Below the pieces are notes generated by a model. That model did not search any database, was not told the DNA's origin, and saw nothing but the letters and a program-made list of their open reading frames with translations. Positions 24,919-33,815 of a DNA stretch of 64,000 nucleotides are shown here, piece by piece. Each line of letters starts with the position of its first letter. The first letter of the stretch is position 1. This DNA is from an uncultured Actinomycetes bacterium (lineage in GTDB: Bacteria > Actinomycetota > Acidimicrobiia > Acidimicrobiales > RAAP-2), in contig CAIOSJ010000025.1 in NCBI GenBank assembly GCA_903860915.1, forward strand, positions 186,001 to 250,000, in the 5' to 3' direction. The translations under genes were made by a program, and so were the position numbers.

Positions 24919-26585
24919 TGGCGCTACCAGTTCCCGCCTCCACCAGTGTGCTTATCGTCGGAGGAGGTCCCGCGGGACTCCTCCTCGCCATCCTCTTACG
25001 CCAGCTTGACGTGGCCTGCGTAGTGGTTGAGCAACGAGACGGCGCGCAGTCTGCTCCCGCGGCTCACGTTGTTTCGGCGAGGACGCTGGAAATATGTCGC
25101 TCAGCTGGTGTCGACATGGACGCATTGGAAACAGTGGCGAGCGCGCCGGAAGAGGGCGCCTGGGTGCGGTGGGTCGAATCTCTGGTCGGACCAGAGATTG
25201 GGCGAGTGCCCTTTGAAGGACAACACCGCTTCGCCCAACTTTTTGAGAGCTCCCCAACTCCCCTCCGCAACCTTTCGCAACACGTTTTTGAACCAGTGCT
25301 ACGCGAGCAACTAGGTGACGTGCGTGACGGGTGCCAATGGGTCTCAGCCGAGGAGGTCTCGGGGGGCATTGTGAGCAAACTGCGCGACACGCAGACTGGC
25401 GAATTTCAGGAGATACGTAGTGACTACCTCGTGGGCTGCGATGGCGCCGGAAGTTCCGTTCGCCGCTTCCTCGGAATCGCCATGGAGGGTCCCGAAGAAT
25501 TGCAAAATTTCCTGGCCATCCACGCTGAAGTTGACTTGAGCTCGGTGGTCGGCGACCGTCCCGCCACGCTGTATTGGATTACGGATCCGGCGATACAGGG
25601 AACATTTATCGCCCACGACATTTCCAGTACCTGGGTCTACATGAAGGAATTCAATCCTGGGATTGAAAGTTTGGATGATTATCCCGTCGAACGAGCCGAA
25701 GAGATTTTCCGCCGAGCGTCGGGCATCGAACAGGATGTACCACTAACTGTTCGGCACGTAACGACGTGGCGAATGTCGTGCCAGATCGCCGAAAGCTACC
25801 GGCGAGGAAGAATCCTGCTGGTCGGAGATGCCGCCCACCGCTTTCCCCCCACCGGTGGGCTCGGTCTCAACACGGGAGTGGCTGACGCGCACAATCTCGC
25901 GTGGAAGCTAGCCCTCATTCTTCGCGGTCTCGCGCCTGAGGCTCTCCTTGATACCTACCAAAGCGAACGGCGACCCGTGGCGCAGAGGAATGCTGAGGTC
26001 AGTTTGGAGAATGCATTCCGCCTCCTCGAAGTCTGGATGGCCCTTGACGTTACCCAGGACCCCGAGGAGTCCCCGCGACGCTCCGCCGCGGTGCTCTCCA
26101 CGCCCGAGGGCCGCGCGACGGTCACTCACGCCATCGAGAATCAAGCGGAACACTTTGACCAACTGGGTATCCAACTCGGATATCGATATGACGCCACCGG
26201 CGTCATATCCGCCAGTGATGGCTCGCTACCGCCGGTGCCGAGTAATCCCATTCGGGAATACCAGCCGACGACCTATCCAGGTTCTCGTCTCCCGCATGTT
26301 GTTCTGTCTCGTGGTGAGGAGATCATTTCGAGCCTCGACCTCGTTGCGCCTGGAGAATTTCTCCTACTGACTTTTTCGCCGGACTGGATGAAGGTGGAGA
26401 TTTCCTTCCCGCTGCCGCTGCGGCGAGTGTGGCTGGGCTACGACGTGACCCTGCTGGCCGGTGACTTTGACAATCTCAGTCGTGACGGCGCCATCCTCGT
26501 TCGCCCCGACCAACACGTAGCGTGGCGAACACAATCGATGCCCGAGTCAGCTCGAGTGGTCACGTTTCCGCTGTCGCTTGCGTGA
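24918..26585 (+). CDS. FAD-dependent aromatic ring hydroxylase (class A flavoprotein monooxygenase)
   Basis: The 555-residue protein has the Rossmann FAD loop VLIVGGGPAGLLLAILLRQ near residue 12, a DYLVGCDGAGSSVR (DG motif) near residue 170, and ILLVGDAAHRFPPTGGLGLNTGV (GD motif) near residue 300, the three signatures of phenol/PHBH-type hydroxylases. The C-terminal 120 residues form a thioredoxin-like extension as in phenol hydroxylase and MhpA types. ATG 24918 overlaps the SDR stop. Together with the dioxygenase it implies hydroxylation followed by ring cleavage. Confidence 0.9.
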   Translation: MALPVPASTSVLIVGGGPAGLLLAILLRQLDVACVVVEQRDGAQSAPAAHVVSARTLEICRSAGVDMDALETVASAPEEGAWVRWVESLVGPEIGRVPFEGQHRFAQLFESSPTPLRNLSQHVFEPVLREQLGDVRDGCQWVSAEEVSGGIVSKLRDTQTGEFQEIRSDYLVGCDGAGSSVRRFLGIAMEGPEELQNFLAIHAEVDLSSVVGDRPATLYWITDPAIQGTFIAHDISSTWVYMKEFNPGIESLDDYPVERAEEIFRRASGIEQDVPLTVRHVTTWRMSCQIAESYRRGRILLVGDAAHRFPPTGGLGLNTGVADAHNLAWKLALILRGLAPEALLDTYQSERRPVAQRNAEVSLENAFRLLEVWMALDVTQDPEESPRRSAAVLSTPEGRATVTHAIENQAEHFDQLGIQLGYRYDATGVISASDGSLPPVPSNPIREYQPTTYPGSRLPHVVLSRGEEIISSLDLVAPGEFLLLTFSPDWMKVEISFPLPLRRVWLGYDVTLLAGDFDNLSRDGAILVRPDQHVAWRTQSMPESARVVTFPLSLA

Positions 26586-26607
26586 CTGATCAGTCGATGA
26601 GCTCGAC

Positions 26608-27315
26608 CTATACCAGGGGCCAGGGGTAGGGAGGCCACTCGGATTCGAGGTCCGCATCGGGGAGAATTCCAGCTATCGCCAATTCCCGAGCTCGCTGTTG
26701 GGTGGCGGCTACTTCATTGGGTCGTAGCCAGGTGATGAGTTCGCCGCCGTCACCCTCAGCGAAGGCGCTCAGCGTTGCTCTCGTGACCTCGTCTATTTCG
26801 TGACCGGCAAATTCCCATACCACCGTGCGTAACTTGGGCTCCACGTGAAAGCTGAGTCCGTTGTCAATGGCCCAGCACCGGTGATTATCAAAGATGATGT
26901 GACCCGCCTTACGATCGGCGTTGTTCGCTACGGCGTCGAAGACAGCCAGAGCGCGGAGCCATGATTCTAGTTCGGGTCGCTCCAGCAAGGTGAAGTAGTG
27001 ATCCTCGTGGTTGTCATCCACCCACCACTGCAGTGAACCGGGTCCGAAGGGGGCGTCGTCACGGGCGACGGTGACGGGAACGAGGTCCTGGCCTAAGATT
27101 TGGTCGAGTTCGTAGGCCGCGACTTCACGCCGCCACAGACCATCGGGGAAATCCCAGAGTGGTCGCTCACCGCGCTCGGCCTTGTAGCAGGCGTCGAGAG
27201 AAACGCCGTCGAGGATGACCGTCACGAGCAGTGCCTGATTAGAAGAGCCGCTCACTCGGCCGACTACCTCGATATCACCGTGGCGCAAAATCTCGCCGCG
27301 CTCGGCGTTGTTCAT
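26608..27315 (-). CDS. SCO1664-family kinase-like protein
   Basis: This 235-residue actinobacterial protein contains a phosphatidylinositol-kinase/HipA-like core: a lysine-bearing strand (ACYKAERGERPLWDFP), LWRREVAAYEL, DAVANNADRKAGHII and WAIDNGLSFH, which resemble catalytic-loop and metal-binding motifs of atypical kinases. Substrate is unknown. It forms a fixed actinobacterial trio with the DUF3090 and histidine-phosphatase genes just upstream. The ATG overlaps the DUF3090 stop by 4 bp. Confidence 0.82.
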   Translation of the reverse strand: MNNAERGEILRHGDIEVVGRVSGSSNQALLVTVILDGVSLDACYKAERGERPLWDFPDGLWRREVAAYELDQILGQDLVPVTVARDDAPFGPGSLQWWVDDNHEDHYFTLLERPELESWLRALAVFDAVANNADRKAGHIIFDNHRCWAIDNGLSFHVEPKLRTVVWEFAGHEIDEVTRATLSAFAEGDGGELITWLRPNEVAATQQRARELAIAGILPDADLESEWPPYPWPLV

Positions 27316-27791
27316 CGCAGCGGAGCGCTGTTCCCGTTGGTGCGGGGACAGTCGTGGCCACGAGGATCGAGCGGTAGGGCGCAAAGTGGGCACGGGGGTC
27401 GTCCGGCTTCGACGAGTCGGGTAATGCCAATGGCCAGAGCGCCCGCCCACTCGGGGGTGAGGCTGAGCGAAAGGCTGTGCTGGTCGTCGACGCTAGTAAT
27501 TTCCACGTCCAATGTGCGACTTTCACTATCGATAGAGACCGTGACGTCTCCAGCCACGAAGTCAACCTCGTACTCGGGCTCCAAGCTCACGTCGTCATGG
27601 AGGTGTCCTGGTCGACCCAGACTCTCGAGGACGGAAGCAATCCAGTCGGCCAGGGCCTTGAGCTGTTGCTTCTCGCACTTAATAATCACCAGTCGGCGAC
27701 CCTCACGTACTTGGAGCAGGAAAAGCCGGGCGCCTACTTCGCCGCGGACCCCGATCATCACTTTGTCCGGTTGGTGAAATTCAAAATTCAT
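27312..27791 (-). CDS. DUF3090 family protein
   Basis: The 159-residue protein matches the DUF3090 pattern: a beta-rich start (FEFHQPDKVMIG), a central acidic part, and a C-terminal zinc-ribbon-like CPLCALPLDPRGHDCPR. No enzymatic motif is visible. Function is unknown. It lies between and overlaps both neighbours by 4 bp, consistent with one transcript carrying the phosphatase, DUF3090 and SCO1664 genes. Confidence 0.88.
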   Translation of the reverse strand: MNFEFHQPDKVMIGVRGEVGARLFLLQVREGRRLVIIKCEKQQLKALADWIASVLESLGRPGHLHDDVSLEPEYEVDFVAGDVTVSIDSESRTLDVEITSVDDQHSLSLSLTPEWAGALAIGITRLVEAGRPPCPLCALPLDPRGHDCPRTNGNSAPLR

Positions 27792-28426
27792 GAGGGGGTG
27801 AGCTCCTGGAGGGACGAGGTGGAATTGACGCTGAGAACGATGGGCGTGGAACCAGTGAAGGCGAGTGCGCTGACGGAACAGGTCGAAATGACGGTGCGCT
27901 GGAAGAGATCGAGGGGCACGCCCTGGGCGTAGGTCACCGCGGCCTTGATGGGGTCGGCGTGAGAGACCACTACCACCATCTCATTGGGATGGGCGAGAAC
28001 TATTTTTTCCAACGTGGTCCACATGCGTAGTTGCATCTCGGTGAAGGATTCACCGTTGGGGAAACGAAAGGTGCTCGGCGAATTTTGCACGGCCCGCCAT
28101 TCGGGTAGTCGACGCAAGCTCGAAAGTGTTCGACCGGTCCAGTCGCCAAAATCACACTCGAGAAGTCCCTTCGTCAGACGAGGCCGCAGTCCGAGGGCTG
28201 CGGCGATGGGACGAGCAGTCTCTCGAGTGCGCTCAAGGGGCGATACGTAGAGGGCGGCGGGTGACTTGGACAGGGCGGCGATTCGCTCGGCTGCGACGCT
28301 GGCTTCACGCTGACCCGTCGCGCTGAGGTGGAGTCCGGGGGCTCGACCCGGCAGAATCTTCCCCGTGCTTGCGGTGCGGCCGTGGCGAACGAGTAGGACC
28401 GTCGTGACCGAGGGTGTCGTTGCCAT
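27788..28426 (-). CDS. Histidine phosphatase superfamily protein (MSMEG_4193 family)
   Basis: The 212-residue protein has the RHG motif LLVRHGRT near residue 12, catalytic acid region GLLECDFGDWTGR, and second His in VVVVSHADPIKAA near residue 160. That is the phosphoglycerate-mutase-like phosphatase fold. In actinobacteria this subfamily is encoded ahead of DUF3090 and SCO1664 as here. Substrate is not known. The gene lies 3 bp after the FrhB-like gene, so all four may be one operon. Confidence 0.88.
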   Translation of the reverse strand: MATTPSVTTVLLVRHGRTASTGKILPGRAPGLHLSATGQREASVAAERIAALSKSPAALYVSPLERTRETARPIAAALGLRPRLTKGLLECDFGDWTGRTLSSLRRLPEWRAVQNSPSTFRFPNGESFTEMQLRMWTTLEKIVLAHPNEMVVVVSHADPIKAAVTYAQGVPLDLFQRTVISTCSVSALAFTGSTPIVLSVNSTSSLQELTPS

Positions 28427-28429
28427 GAA

Positions 28430-29554
28430 CTAGTTGATCGTGACGGGAATACGTCGGGGCCCGGGAACTTCAGTCTCGGGCCAACGCTTGCGACTGAGTC
28501 GCGCAAGTTTGTGCAGGAGGGCCACGGCGCCCGGGTCGTCGTCGCCGGGGCGAGTCTCGATGGCGTTGGCGTCAATGAGCCGTGACATCAAGGCCCGACC
28601 TTGTTCCGTACGCACAATAACGAGCGTCCAGTCGCCGAAGGCGCCAATGCCGCCGGTCGAGATATCGGCGTGTTCTGCAGCGAAGTCGGGGCAGTTGGTG
28701 CAGCCCTCGCGGGTGAAGGCGTGGGCTTCCTTCAAGGGGACCTCGTGAAAGGCACCGTCGCGCGTCCAAATTTGAAAGACACCCTTAATATTCATTTTGA
28801 CAATCTCGGCTCGAGCGAGGCCGTACTTCGCTTCGAAGAGTTCTTCGAAGATGGCGTCGTCAAAAGTCTTGGAACAAAGCAGACCAATCGTGAGCGAGAG
28901 GCGGCGGGCAACCTTGCCGGCCTTGCGCGATTGCATGACGCCGGGGGCTGAGGCCATGCAGCCCATACCTACTACGGCGATGCGTTCGGCTCCGCCGGCG
29001 ATGGCCTCGGGATAGGCCAGCAGGTTGGTCGAGTAGGTGTACCGGGAGCCGGCCGTGGCGATCACGTCTGCTCGGTTGGTCACGACGCGCGGTTCCCCAC
29101 GCCAGGTGCTGCCGTCACCCTCCAGTCCACTGACGAGGGCTGCGTCGATGACGTCGTTTTCGAGAGCGTGGATGAGTAGCGCCGAGACGAAGCCTCCGTC
29201 CTGACCCGCCTGGAGCAGTTCAGGGTCCTTGGCTCGAGCCAGAAAAACGTCACCGATGCCGTAGACCTCGTCATCACTGCGTTCACGCCCGAAGCGGTAG
29301 ATGTCGACTTCCGATTCCCAGTTGCGATAACGCGGGCACGCACGCACGCACATGGTGCAGCCCTTCTCGCCGTGCGTGCAGTCGTCGGTGCCACCATCGG
29401 TATCGATATGAAAGGGCTTGTAGACGCCGTCGAGGGCGTTGTAGTCAAGTACGTCACGCGGGCACGCGATAACGCAGGCGGCACAACCGGTACAGAGCCC
29501 CGACGTGACGACTTCCGTGTAGAGCTCTTTCCAGTGAGATTTATCTAAAGCCAT
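28430..29554 (-). CDS. FrhB/FdhB-type coenzyme F420 hydrogenase/dehydrogenase beta-subunit family protein
   Basis: The 374-residue protein begins with a ferredoxin-like segment holding CTGCAACVIACP near residue 21 and CTMCVRACP near residue 69, for two [4Fe-4S] clusters. The FrhB N- and C-terminal domains follow, with GQDGGFVSALL near residue 110, a central GLLCSKTF, GVFQIW, and a second CTNCPDF near residue 300. Members transfer electrons between F420 or flavin and other carriers. ATG 29554 is chosen because the longer frame would run under the divergent Fpg gene. No partner hydrogenase is nearby, so the electron donor is unknown. Confidence 0.85.
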   Translation of the reverse strand: MALDKSHWKELYTEVVTSGLCTGCAACVIACPRDVLDYNALDGVYKPFHIDTDGGTDDCTHGEKGCTMCVRACPRYRNWESEVDIYRFGRERSDDEVYGIGDVFLARAKDPELLQAGQDGGFVSALLIHALENDVIDAALVSGLEGDGSTWRGEPRVVTNRADVIATAGSRYTYSTNLLAYPEAIAGGAERIAVVGMGCMASAPGVMQSRKAGKVARRLSLTIGLLCSKTFDDAIFEELFEAKYGLARAEIVKMNIKGVFQIWTRDGAFHEVPLKEAHAFTREGCTNCPDFAAEHADISTGGIGAFGDWTLVIVRTEQGRALMSRLIDANAIETRPGDDDPGAVALLHKLARLSRKRWPETEVPGPRRIPVTIN

Positions 29555-29614
29555 AGAGTAACGATACCGACTACCTCGCCGAGACCGACTCGCTGGCTCC
29601 GGTAGTCTCTGGTG

Positions 29615-30400
29615 ATGCCGGAAATACTCGAAGTAGAGTCCTACCGCGAGCTCGCCCATCGCACCGTGGGAGCGCAGATTATGAGGGGCTGGGCCGACTC
29701 CTACGTGGCGAAGAAACTCGTGAATTCTCAGTCCTGGCCTCGTGCGGTGAAGGGCCTGACAATCACCGGAACGTGCCGTCGGGGCAAGTTGATGCTGATC
29801 GAAACCGACGGGCCCGAGCTCGGTATGCGTTTTGGCATGACGGGCGTGCTCCTCATTGACGGCACCGCCGGTATTGATGGTCTGTTCTACGGGCCGCACA
29901 CTTTTCGACCGGGCTGGGTTCGCGGAGGTTTGGAATTTACCGACGGACGCAAACTGCTCATGCACGATCCACGGCGCCTGGCGCGCTTCGAGTTGCAACC
30001 CGACCTTTCGGAAATGGGCCCCGACGCTCTCGGCTTAACCCGGCGCGAGTTCGACGGGATCGTACGCATCACTCGCGGGGACGGTCCGGCAATTAAGGCG
30101 CGTCTCTTGGATCAATCCGTAGTGGCTGGTGTTGGGAACTTGCTCGGTGATGAGATGCTCTTTCGGGCGGGAATCGATCCACGCACACCCACTGGTCGCC
30201 TAACAACGCTGCAGCAGAGTGCCCTCTTTCGCGCCTTCGGACTGACTATGCGGACACTAAAGAAGCGAGGTGGCTCGCACCTCGGTGACCACATGGTGGC
30301 ACGTTTCCCCGGTGGCCTGTGCCCCCGCGATGGCGGCGAGATGCGCATCAATACCATTGGTGGACGCACGACGTACTGGTGCAGTCGGCACCAAAACTAG
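29615..30400 (+). CDS. Fpg/Nei-family DNA glycosylase with an altered zinc finger
   Basis: This base-excision repair glycosylase/AP lyase removes oxidised bases. MPEILEVES gives the catalytic Pro and Glu after Met removal, RRGKLMLIE carries the beta-hairpin lysine near residue 56, and VVAGVGNLLGDEMLFRAGIDP is the H2TH region. The C-terminal finger reads C-x2-D-x16-C-x2-H rather than C-x2-C-x16-C-x2-C: LCPRDGG, then TYWCSRHQN at the end of the protein. ATG 29615 is chosen because the enzyme must start M-P-E. It is divergent from the FrhB-like gene and convergent with the next gene by 4 bp. Confidence 0.87.
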   Translation: MPEILEVESYRELAHRTVGAQIMRGWADSYVAKKLVNSQSWPRAVKGLTITGTCRRGKLMLIETDGPELGMRFGMTGVLLIDGTAGIDGLFYGPHTFRPGWVRGGLEFTDGRKLLMHDPRRLARFELQPDLSEMGPDALGLTRREFDGIVRITRGDGPAIKARLLDQSVVAGVGNLLGDEMLFRAGIDPRTPTGRLTTLQQSALFRAFGLTMRTLKKRGGSHLGDHMVARFPGGLCPRDGGEMRINTIGGRTTYWCSRHQN

Positions 30401-31452
30401 GCGCCGTCGATCAGACCGCTCAAGCCGCCGGGGCTGTAGGGCCCGATAATTAGCTGTTCGAGAACACCGATGCCGACCTCGCCCTGACGCTGCGCTCGCA
30501 CCACCTGCTGGACGTGCAGGCCGTGATAGTCGAGCGGTGATATCTGGTCCAGCCGTAGTACTTCTCCCGCGGTAACGGGACCACCGTGCCAACGACCGTG
30601 GGCGTACTCGGGGTGTCCGTAGCCAGCTCCGCGCATATGAAATATCTGTAGGGGGGTCATTTTTATTTCATCGCCCTCAAGCCATAAGGAGGCACTCTGA
30701 CTGCGCCGCGTACCCGGTTCGAGATGCAGTGACAAAGTCCCAGATGCCGTCCGTGGGGCGCCGACGCCGACGAGGGGAAGTACGGCGGCTGATCGGCTGA
30801 CGGGCGAGCCGTCGGGGCCGTCGAAGGTCATGAAGTGCACGCCACCATCGGAAAAGTGCAGGGGGCTCCAGAGAAAACACAACTGGGCTGCTCGACTGCT
30901 CGGTGCACCCGGAATGGGTTCACCCACCGGGCGAATGCCCCACGAGCGATCCTTGGTGCCGCGAGAATCGTCAATCTCGACTCGGCCCTCGGGTGTTTGT
31001 ACCCAACCCGTCCAGGTGCCGAGCTGCGTGGCGCGAGTGACATCCATGAAGATTCGGGTCCCGTCCCACATTGTTTGGCGTGGTTCCTCCACGGTGACCG
31101 TACGTTGCGTGTAGGTGAGATCAGCGAAGAGACCTTGCTCGGGTGCATTCACGCGGATGCGATTGATACGCAGTGGCTCGATGATGTCGATCGTGACGGC
31201 CCCGACTGCCGTCGGACGGCCAACGAGAGCGTCGGAGGAAAAGACCGATTGCTGTACGCCGCCGCTCGACCAGGAGAAGGCGGCGTCAATCACGCCCCGG
31301 TTGGGGTAGAGACCCATGGCGACGGCGAAGAAATAGTCCTCGCTGTAGCCGTTGAACCAGAAGCGGTCGTAGGCGTTGGGGTGGCCATCCATGACGTGAA
31401 CCAGAGGTAGCGGAGTTTGGTGAATGGGAAAGTCATCGTGGGGAATCAACAC
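30397..31452 (-). CDS. Uncharacterised protein, beta-rich, resembling AttH/CrtC-like domains
   Basis: The 351 residues are mainly alternating beta strands with no signal peptide or membrane helix. A segment DDSRGTKDRSWGIRPVGEP near residue 165 recalls the DRSWG motif in AttH/carotenoid-hydratase-like lipocalin folds and in actinobacterial unknown families, but I cannot assign function. GTG 31452 lies one base after the stop of the phosphotransferase gene and has AGGAG 10 bp upstream, so the two are cotranscribed and probably work together. Confidence 0.7.
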   Translation of the reverse strand: MLIPHDDFPIHQTPLPLVHVMDGHPNAYDRFWFNGYSEDYFFAVAMGLYPNRGVIDAAFSWSSGGVQQSVFSSDALVGRPTAVGAVTIDIIEPLRINRIRVNAPEQGLFADLTYTQRTVTVEEPRQTMWDGTRIFMDVTRATQLGTWTGWVQTPEGRVEIDDSRGTKDRSWGIRPVGEPIPGAPSSRAAQLCFLWSPLHFSDGGVHFMTFDGPDGSPVSRSAAVLPLVGVGAPRTASGTLSLHLEPGTRRSQSASLWLEGDEIKMTPLQIFHMRGAGYGHPEYAHGRWHGGPVTAGEVLRLDQISPLDYHGLHVQQVVRAQRQGEVGIGVLEQLIIGPYSPGGLSGLIDGA

Positions 31453-31453
31453 G

Positions 31454-32500
31454 TCAGCCCAACTCCTCAATAGCGTGCCAGTGAGTGGCGGCCTGAACGC
31501 CCCTATCGATCATGGTGAGGAACATGCGATCCCCGCGTTCAGTGCGCTCGACGATGACCGACGCCGCCACGAGCATGACAATGGGTTGGAGGGTGTAGCG
31601 CCGATACTCCCTCTGCATTTGCTCGACCCTAAAGGACTGCTGGTACTGGCGGAGTTCGTCGAGATAGAAGTTCAATAGTTCTTCTTCGTGCGCTCGTCGA
31701 TCTTCCGGAAGCAAGCTGGTGGTGAGGAAGTAGGCCACGTCGAGCATGGGGCTACCGGTGGACACCGTCTGCCAGTCGACCACGGCGAGTGGGACGGCGC
31801 CGCCAGAGGCGTGAAAGAGCAAATTATCACTGCGAAAGTCACCGTGCACTACGCAGCGATGTGGGGTCTCGTAGCCGCTGTAGAGAGACAACTTGTCACC
31901 GAGTTCGGCGATGATTTGCCGGCTCTCGGCACTGATGGCGTCGCTGTAGCGCAGGAGAAAATCGCTAAAGAGTCCTGGCAATATCGAGCTGTAGATGGGA
32001 GCGAGTTCATTCGATACGCCGCCCAACCACGCAGCTTCGTGGATTTCTGAGCGATGCATCGTAGGTCCGTGGAGACCCGCAAGTTCGCGTAGGCCAATGC
32101 GGGCCTGCTCGACGCTCAGACCGCTGAACTGGTCGGCGCCCGTGACGGGGGAGAAGTCTTCGAGAAGGAGAAGAAAATTATCGTCAGCGTCGCTCTGGTT
32201 GAGGTAGCAACGGGGCGTTCTAATTGCCACTGACGGAGCCAATTCGTCGTAAAAGCGAGTCTCTCGCACGTAGAGGTGCTGTAGAGCGGCCGTGGCCCGA
32301 CTGGCGTTATCGTCGGAGGGGGTCTTGGCGATGACGCTCCCAAGGGGCACACCGCCGGAAGATAGTTCGAGACGAAAACAGCGTGCTACCTGACCGGCCC
32401 CGACCGGGGTGGCCGTCAAAGAGAGATCAGGTCCCGTGAGACCCAATGCATCGGCGACGAAGTGCGCCGTCACGTCACTCATCGCGGTTACCTCAGACAT
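31454..32500 (-). CDS. APH-like phosphotransferase family protein
   Basis: The 348-residue protein has a protein-kinase-like fold of the aminoglycoside phosphotransferase/EcKinase type: an ATP-lobe lysine in GSVIAKTPS near residue 55, the catalytic loop CVVHGDFRSDNLLF near residue 210, and the metal Asp in LAVVDWQTVSTG near residue 232. Substrate is not readable; relatives phosphorylate small molecules such as steroids or choline. ATG 32500 has a strong AAGGGGGT ribosome site. It is followed 1 base later by the unknown gene. Confidence 0.8.
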   Translation of the reverse strand: MSEVTAMSDVTAHFVADALGLTGPDLSLTATPVGAGQVARCFRLELSSGGVPLGSVIAKTPSDDNASRATAALQHLYVRETRFYDELAPSVAIRTPRCYLNQSDADDNFLLLLEDFSPVTGADQFSGLSVEQARIGLRELAGLHGPTMHRSEIHEAAWLGGVSNELAPIYSSILPGLFSDFLLRYSDAISAESRQIIAELGDKLSLYSGYETPHRCVVHGDFRSDNLLFHASGGAVPLAVVDWQTVSTGSPMLDVAYFLTTSLLPEDRRAHEEELLNFYLDELRQYQQSFRVEQMQREYRRYTLQPIVMLVAASVIVERTERGDRMFLTMIDRGVQAATHWHAIEELG

Positions 32501-32580
32501 ATTCACCCCCTTTCGATGAAGATAGTCCACCGCAGGCACCCTCCTCGTGCGCGCGCTGCTTGTCGGGCAGAATAGAAGCC

Positions 32581-33195
32581 ATGAACTCCCTCATTCAGCA
32601 CTACGGTTACCTCGCACTCTTTTTTCTCTCTATTCTCGAGTCGGCGTGCATTCCCATTCCCTCGGAGGCAACTTTTGGTTTCGCGGGTGCCCTATCGACC
32701 GCGGCGGTGGCGCATAGTTTGCACATGGCGCCCTTCAATCTGGTCATTGTGATTGTTGTCGGGGTTGCCGGAAGTCTCGTCGGTTCAATCGTGGCCTATG
32801 AAGTGGGGCGTTCGGCGGGGCGAACCATCGTTGACAAGTACGGTCGACGAATTCTGCTGACCCACAAGGACCTCGATACGGCCGAAGCATGGTTCGCCCG
32901 ATTCGGTGCTCCGTCGGTTTTGGTCGGTCGCATGATTCCCGTGGTGCGAACGGTGATCTCCTTACCAGCGGGTCTCGGTCGGATGAATCGCGGCCTCTTT
33001 GCACTCCTGACCACCCTGGGTTGCGCTGGCTGGGTGACGCTGCTCGCCATCCTCGGCCGAGTGGCCGGAGATAACTGGCACCACGTGGCGGGGACTTTCC
33101 ACACCATCCAGTGGCCGGTACTTATCCTCATCGTGATTGCGGTGACTTTTGGTGTGCGCCGCCGCTTGCGGACGCTGGCGGCTGAGCAAAACTAG
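32581..33195 (+). CDS. DedA/SNARE-associated family membrane protein
   Basis: DedA proteins are membrane proteins implicated in lipid scrambling and proton-dependent homeostasis. The 204-residue chain has the DedA start (YLALFFLSILESACIPIPSEATFGFAG), with the E-x-x-x-P-x-P-E motif, and the conserved second half FARFGAPSVLVGRMIPVVRTVISLPAGLGRM with its G-R-x-x-P-x-x-R motif. Four to five membrane segments are visible and the C-terminus is basic. Confidence 0.9.
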   Translation: MNSLIQHYGYLALFFLSILESACIPIPSEATFGFAGALSTAAVAHSLHMAPFNLVIVIVVGVAGSLVGSIVAYEVGRSAGRTIVDKYGRRILLTHKDLDTAEAWFARFGAPSVLVGRMIPVVRTVISLPAGLGRMNRGLFALLTTLGCAGWVTLLAILGRVAGDNWHHVAGTFHTIQWPVLILIVIAVTFGVRRRLRTLAAEQN

Positions 33196-33207
33196 GGCCA
33201 GTCTCGC

Positions 33208-33675
33208 CTAGTGGGCGACGACGCTCTGTAACACCCGACCGGCGTGACCGTCGGTCTTAGGGCCGTACCACGCTCGCTCGATAGTGCCGTCCGACGCGAT
33301 GAGGAAGGTGGACCTGATGACGCCAATGACCTTTTTGCCGTAGAGCATTTTTTCTCCATAGGCACCGAATGCCGCCATGGTGGTCTTTTCGGGGTCGCAC
33401 AGCAGGGTGAACTTGATATTGAACTTGCTTCGAAAAGCTTGGTGGGAGGCCGCGTCGTCCGGTGAAACACCATAAATCTGTACCTGGTGATCGATGAAGT
33501 CGTCGATGAGCTCGGTGAATTGGCAGGCCTCGGTGGTGCACCCCGGCGTGTCGTCAGCGGGGTAGAAGTAGAGAACGTAGCGCTGACCTAGGAGGTCGGA
33601 TGATGAAACGAGACGACCATTGTCGTCGGCTAGTGAAAAGCTCGGCGCGATGCTGCCCACGGTGATTTTGGTCAC
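33208..33675 (-). CDS. bcp: Thioredoxin-dependent peroxiredoxin, Bcp/PrxQ type
   Basis: The 155-residue enzyme reduces peroxides. Peroxidatic and resolving cysteines are visible as DDTPGCTTEACQF (five residues apart, C46 and C51), the atypical 2-Cys arrangement of PrxQ/Bcp. The Thr and Arg of the active site (YPADDTPGC and VIRSTFLIASDG) are present. No signal peptide, so it is cytoplasmic. It converges with the dedA gene. Confidence 0.93.
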   Translation of the reverse strand: MTKITVGSIAPSFSLADDNGRLVSSSDLLGQRYVLYFYPADDTPGCTTEACQFTELIDDFIDHQVQIYGVSPDDAASHQAFRSKFNIKFTLLCDPEKTTMAAFGAYGEKMLYGKKVIGVIRSTFLIASDGTIERAWYGPKTDGHAGRVLQSVVAH

Positions 33676-33815
33676 GAGACCTTCTCCCTGCTCAGACGTG
33701 ATGTCCCGGTGACACCCAATGGTCCTAGACTAGGCACAGAAGCGCTACGTGGGACGTAGATGCCTGGGCCCATCCCTTCTGAAGCCGGTTCTGGGTCCGA
33801 CCGAGAAACGACCAG

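Noticed and set aside
26584..26595. GACTGATCAGTC palindrome between convergent genes
   Set aside because: Perfect but with no loop and no T-run; too short to call as terminator or operator.
29555..29998. N-terminal extension of the FrhB-like gene to 29998
   Set aside because: It would run under the divergent Fpg gene; the ATG at 29554 starts directly before the ferredoxin motif.
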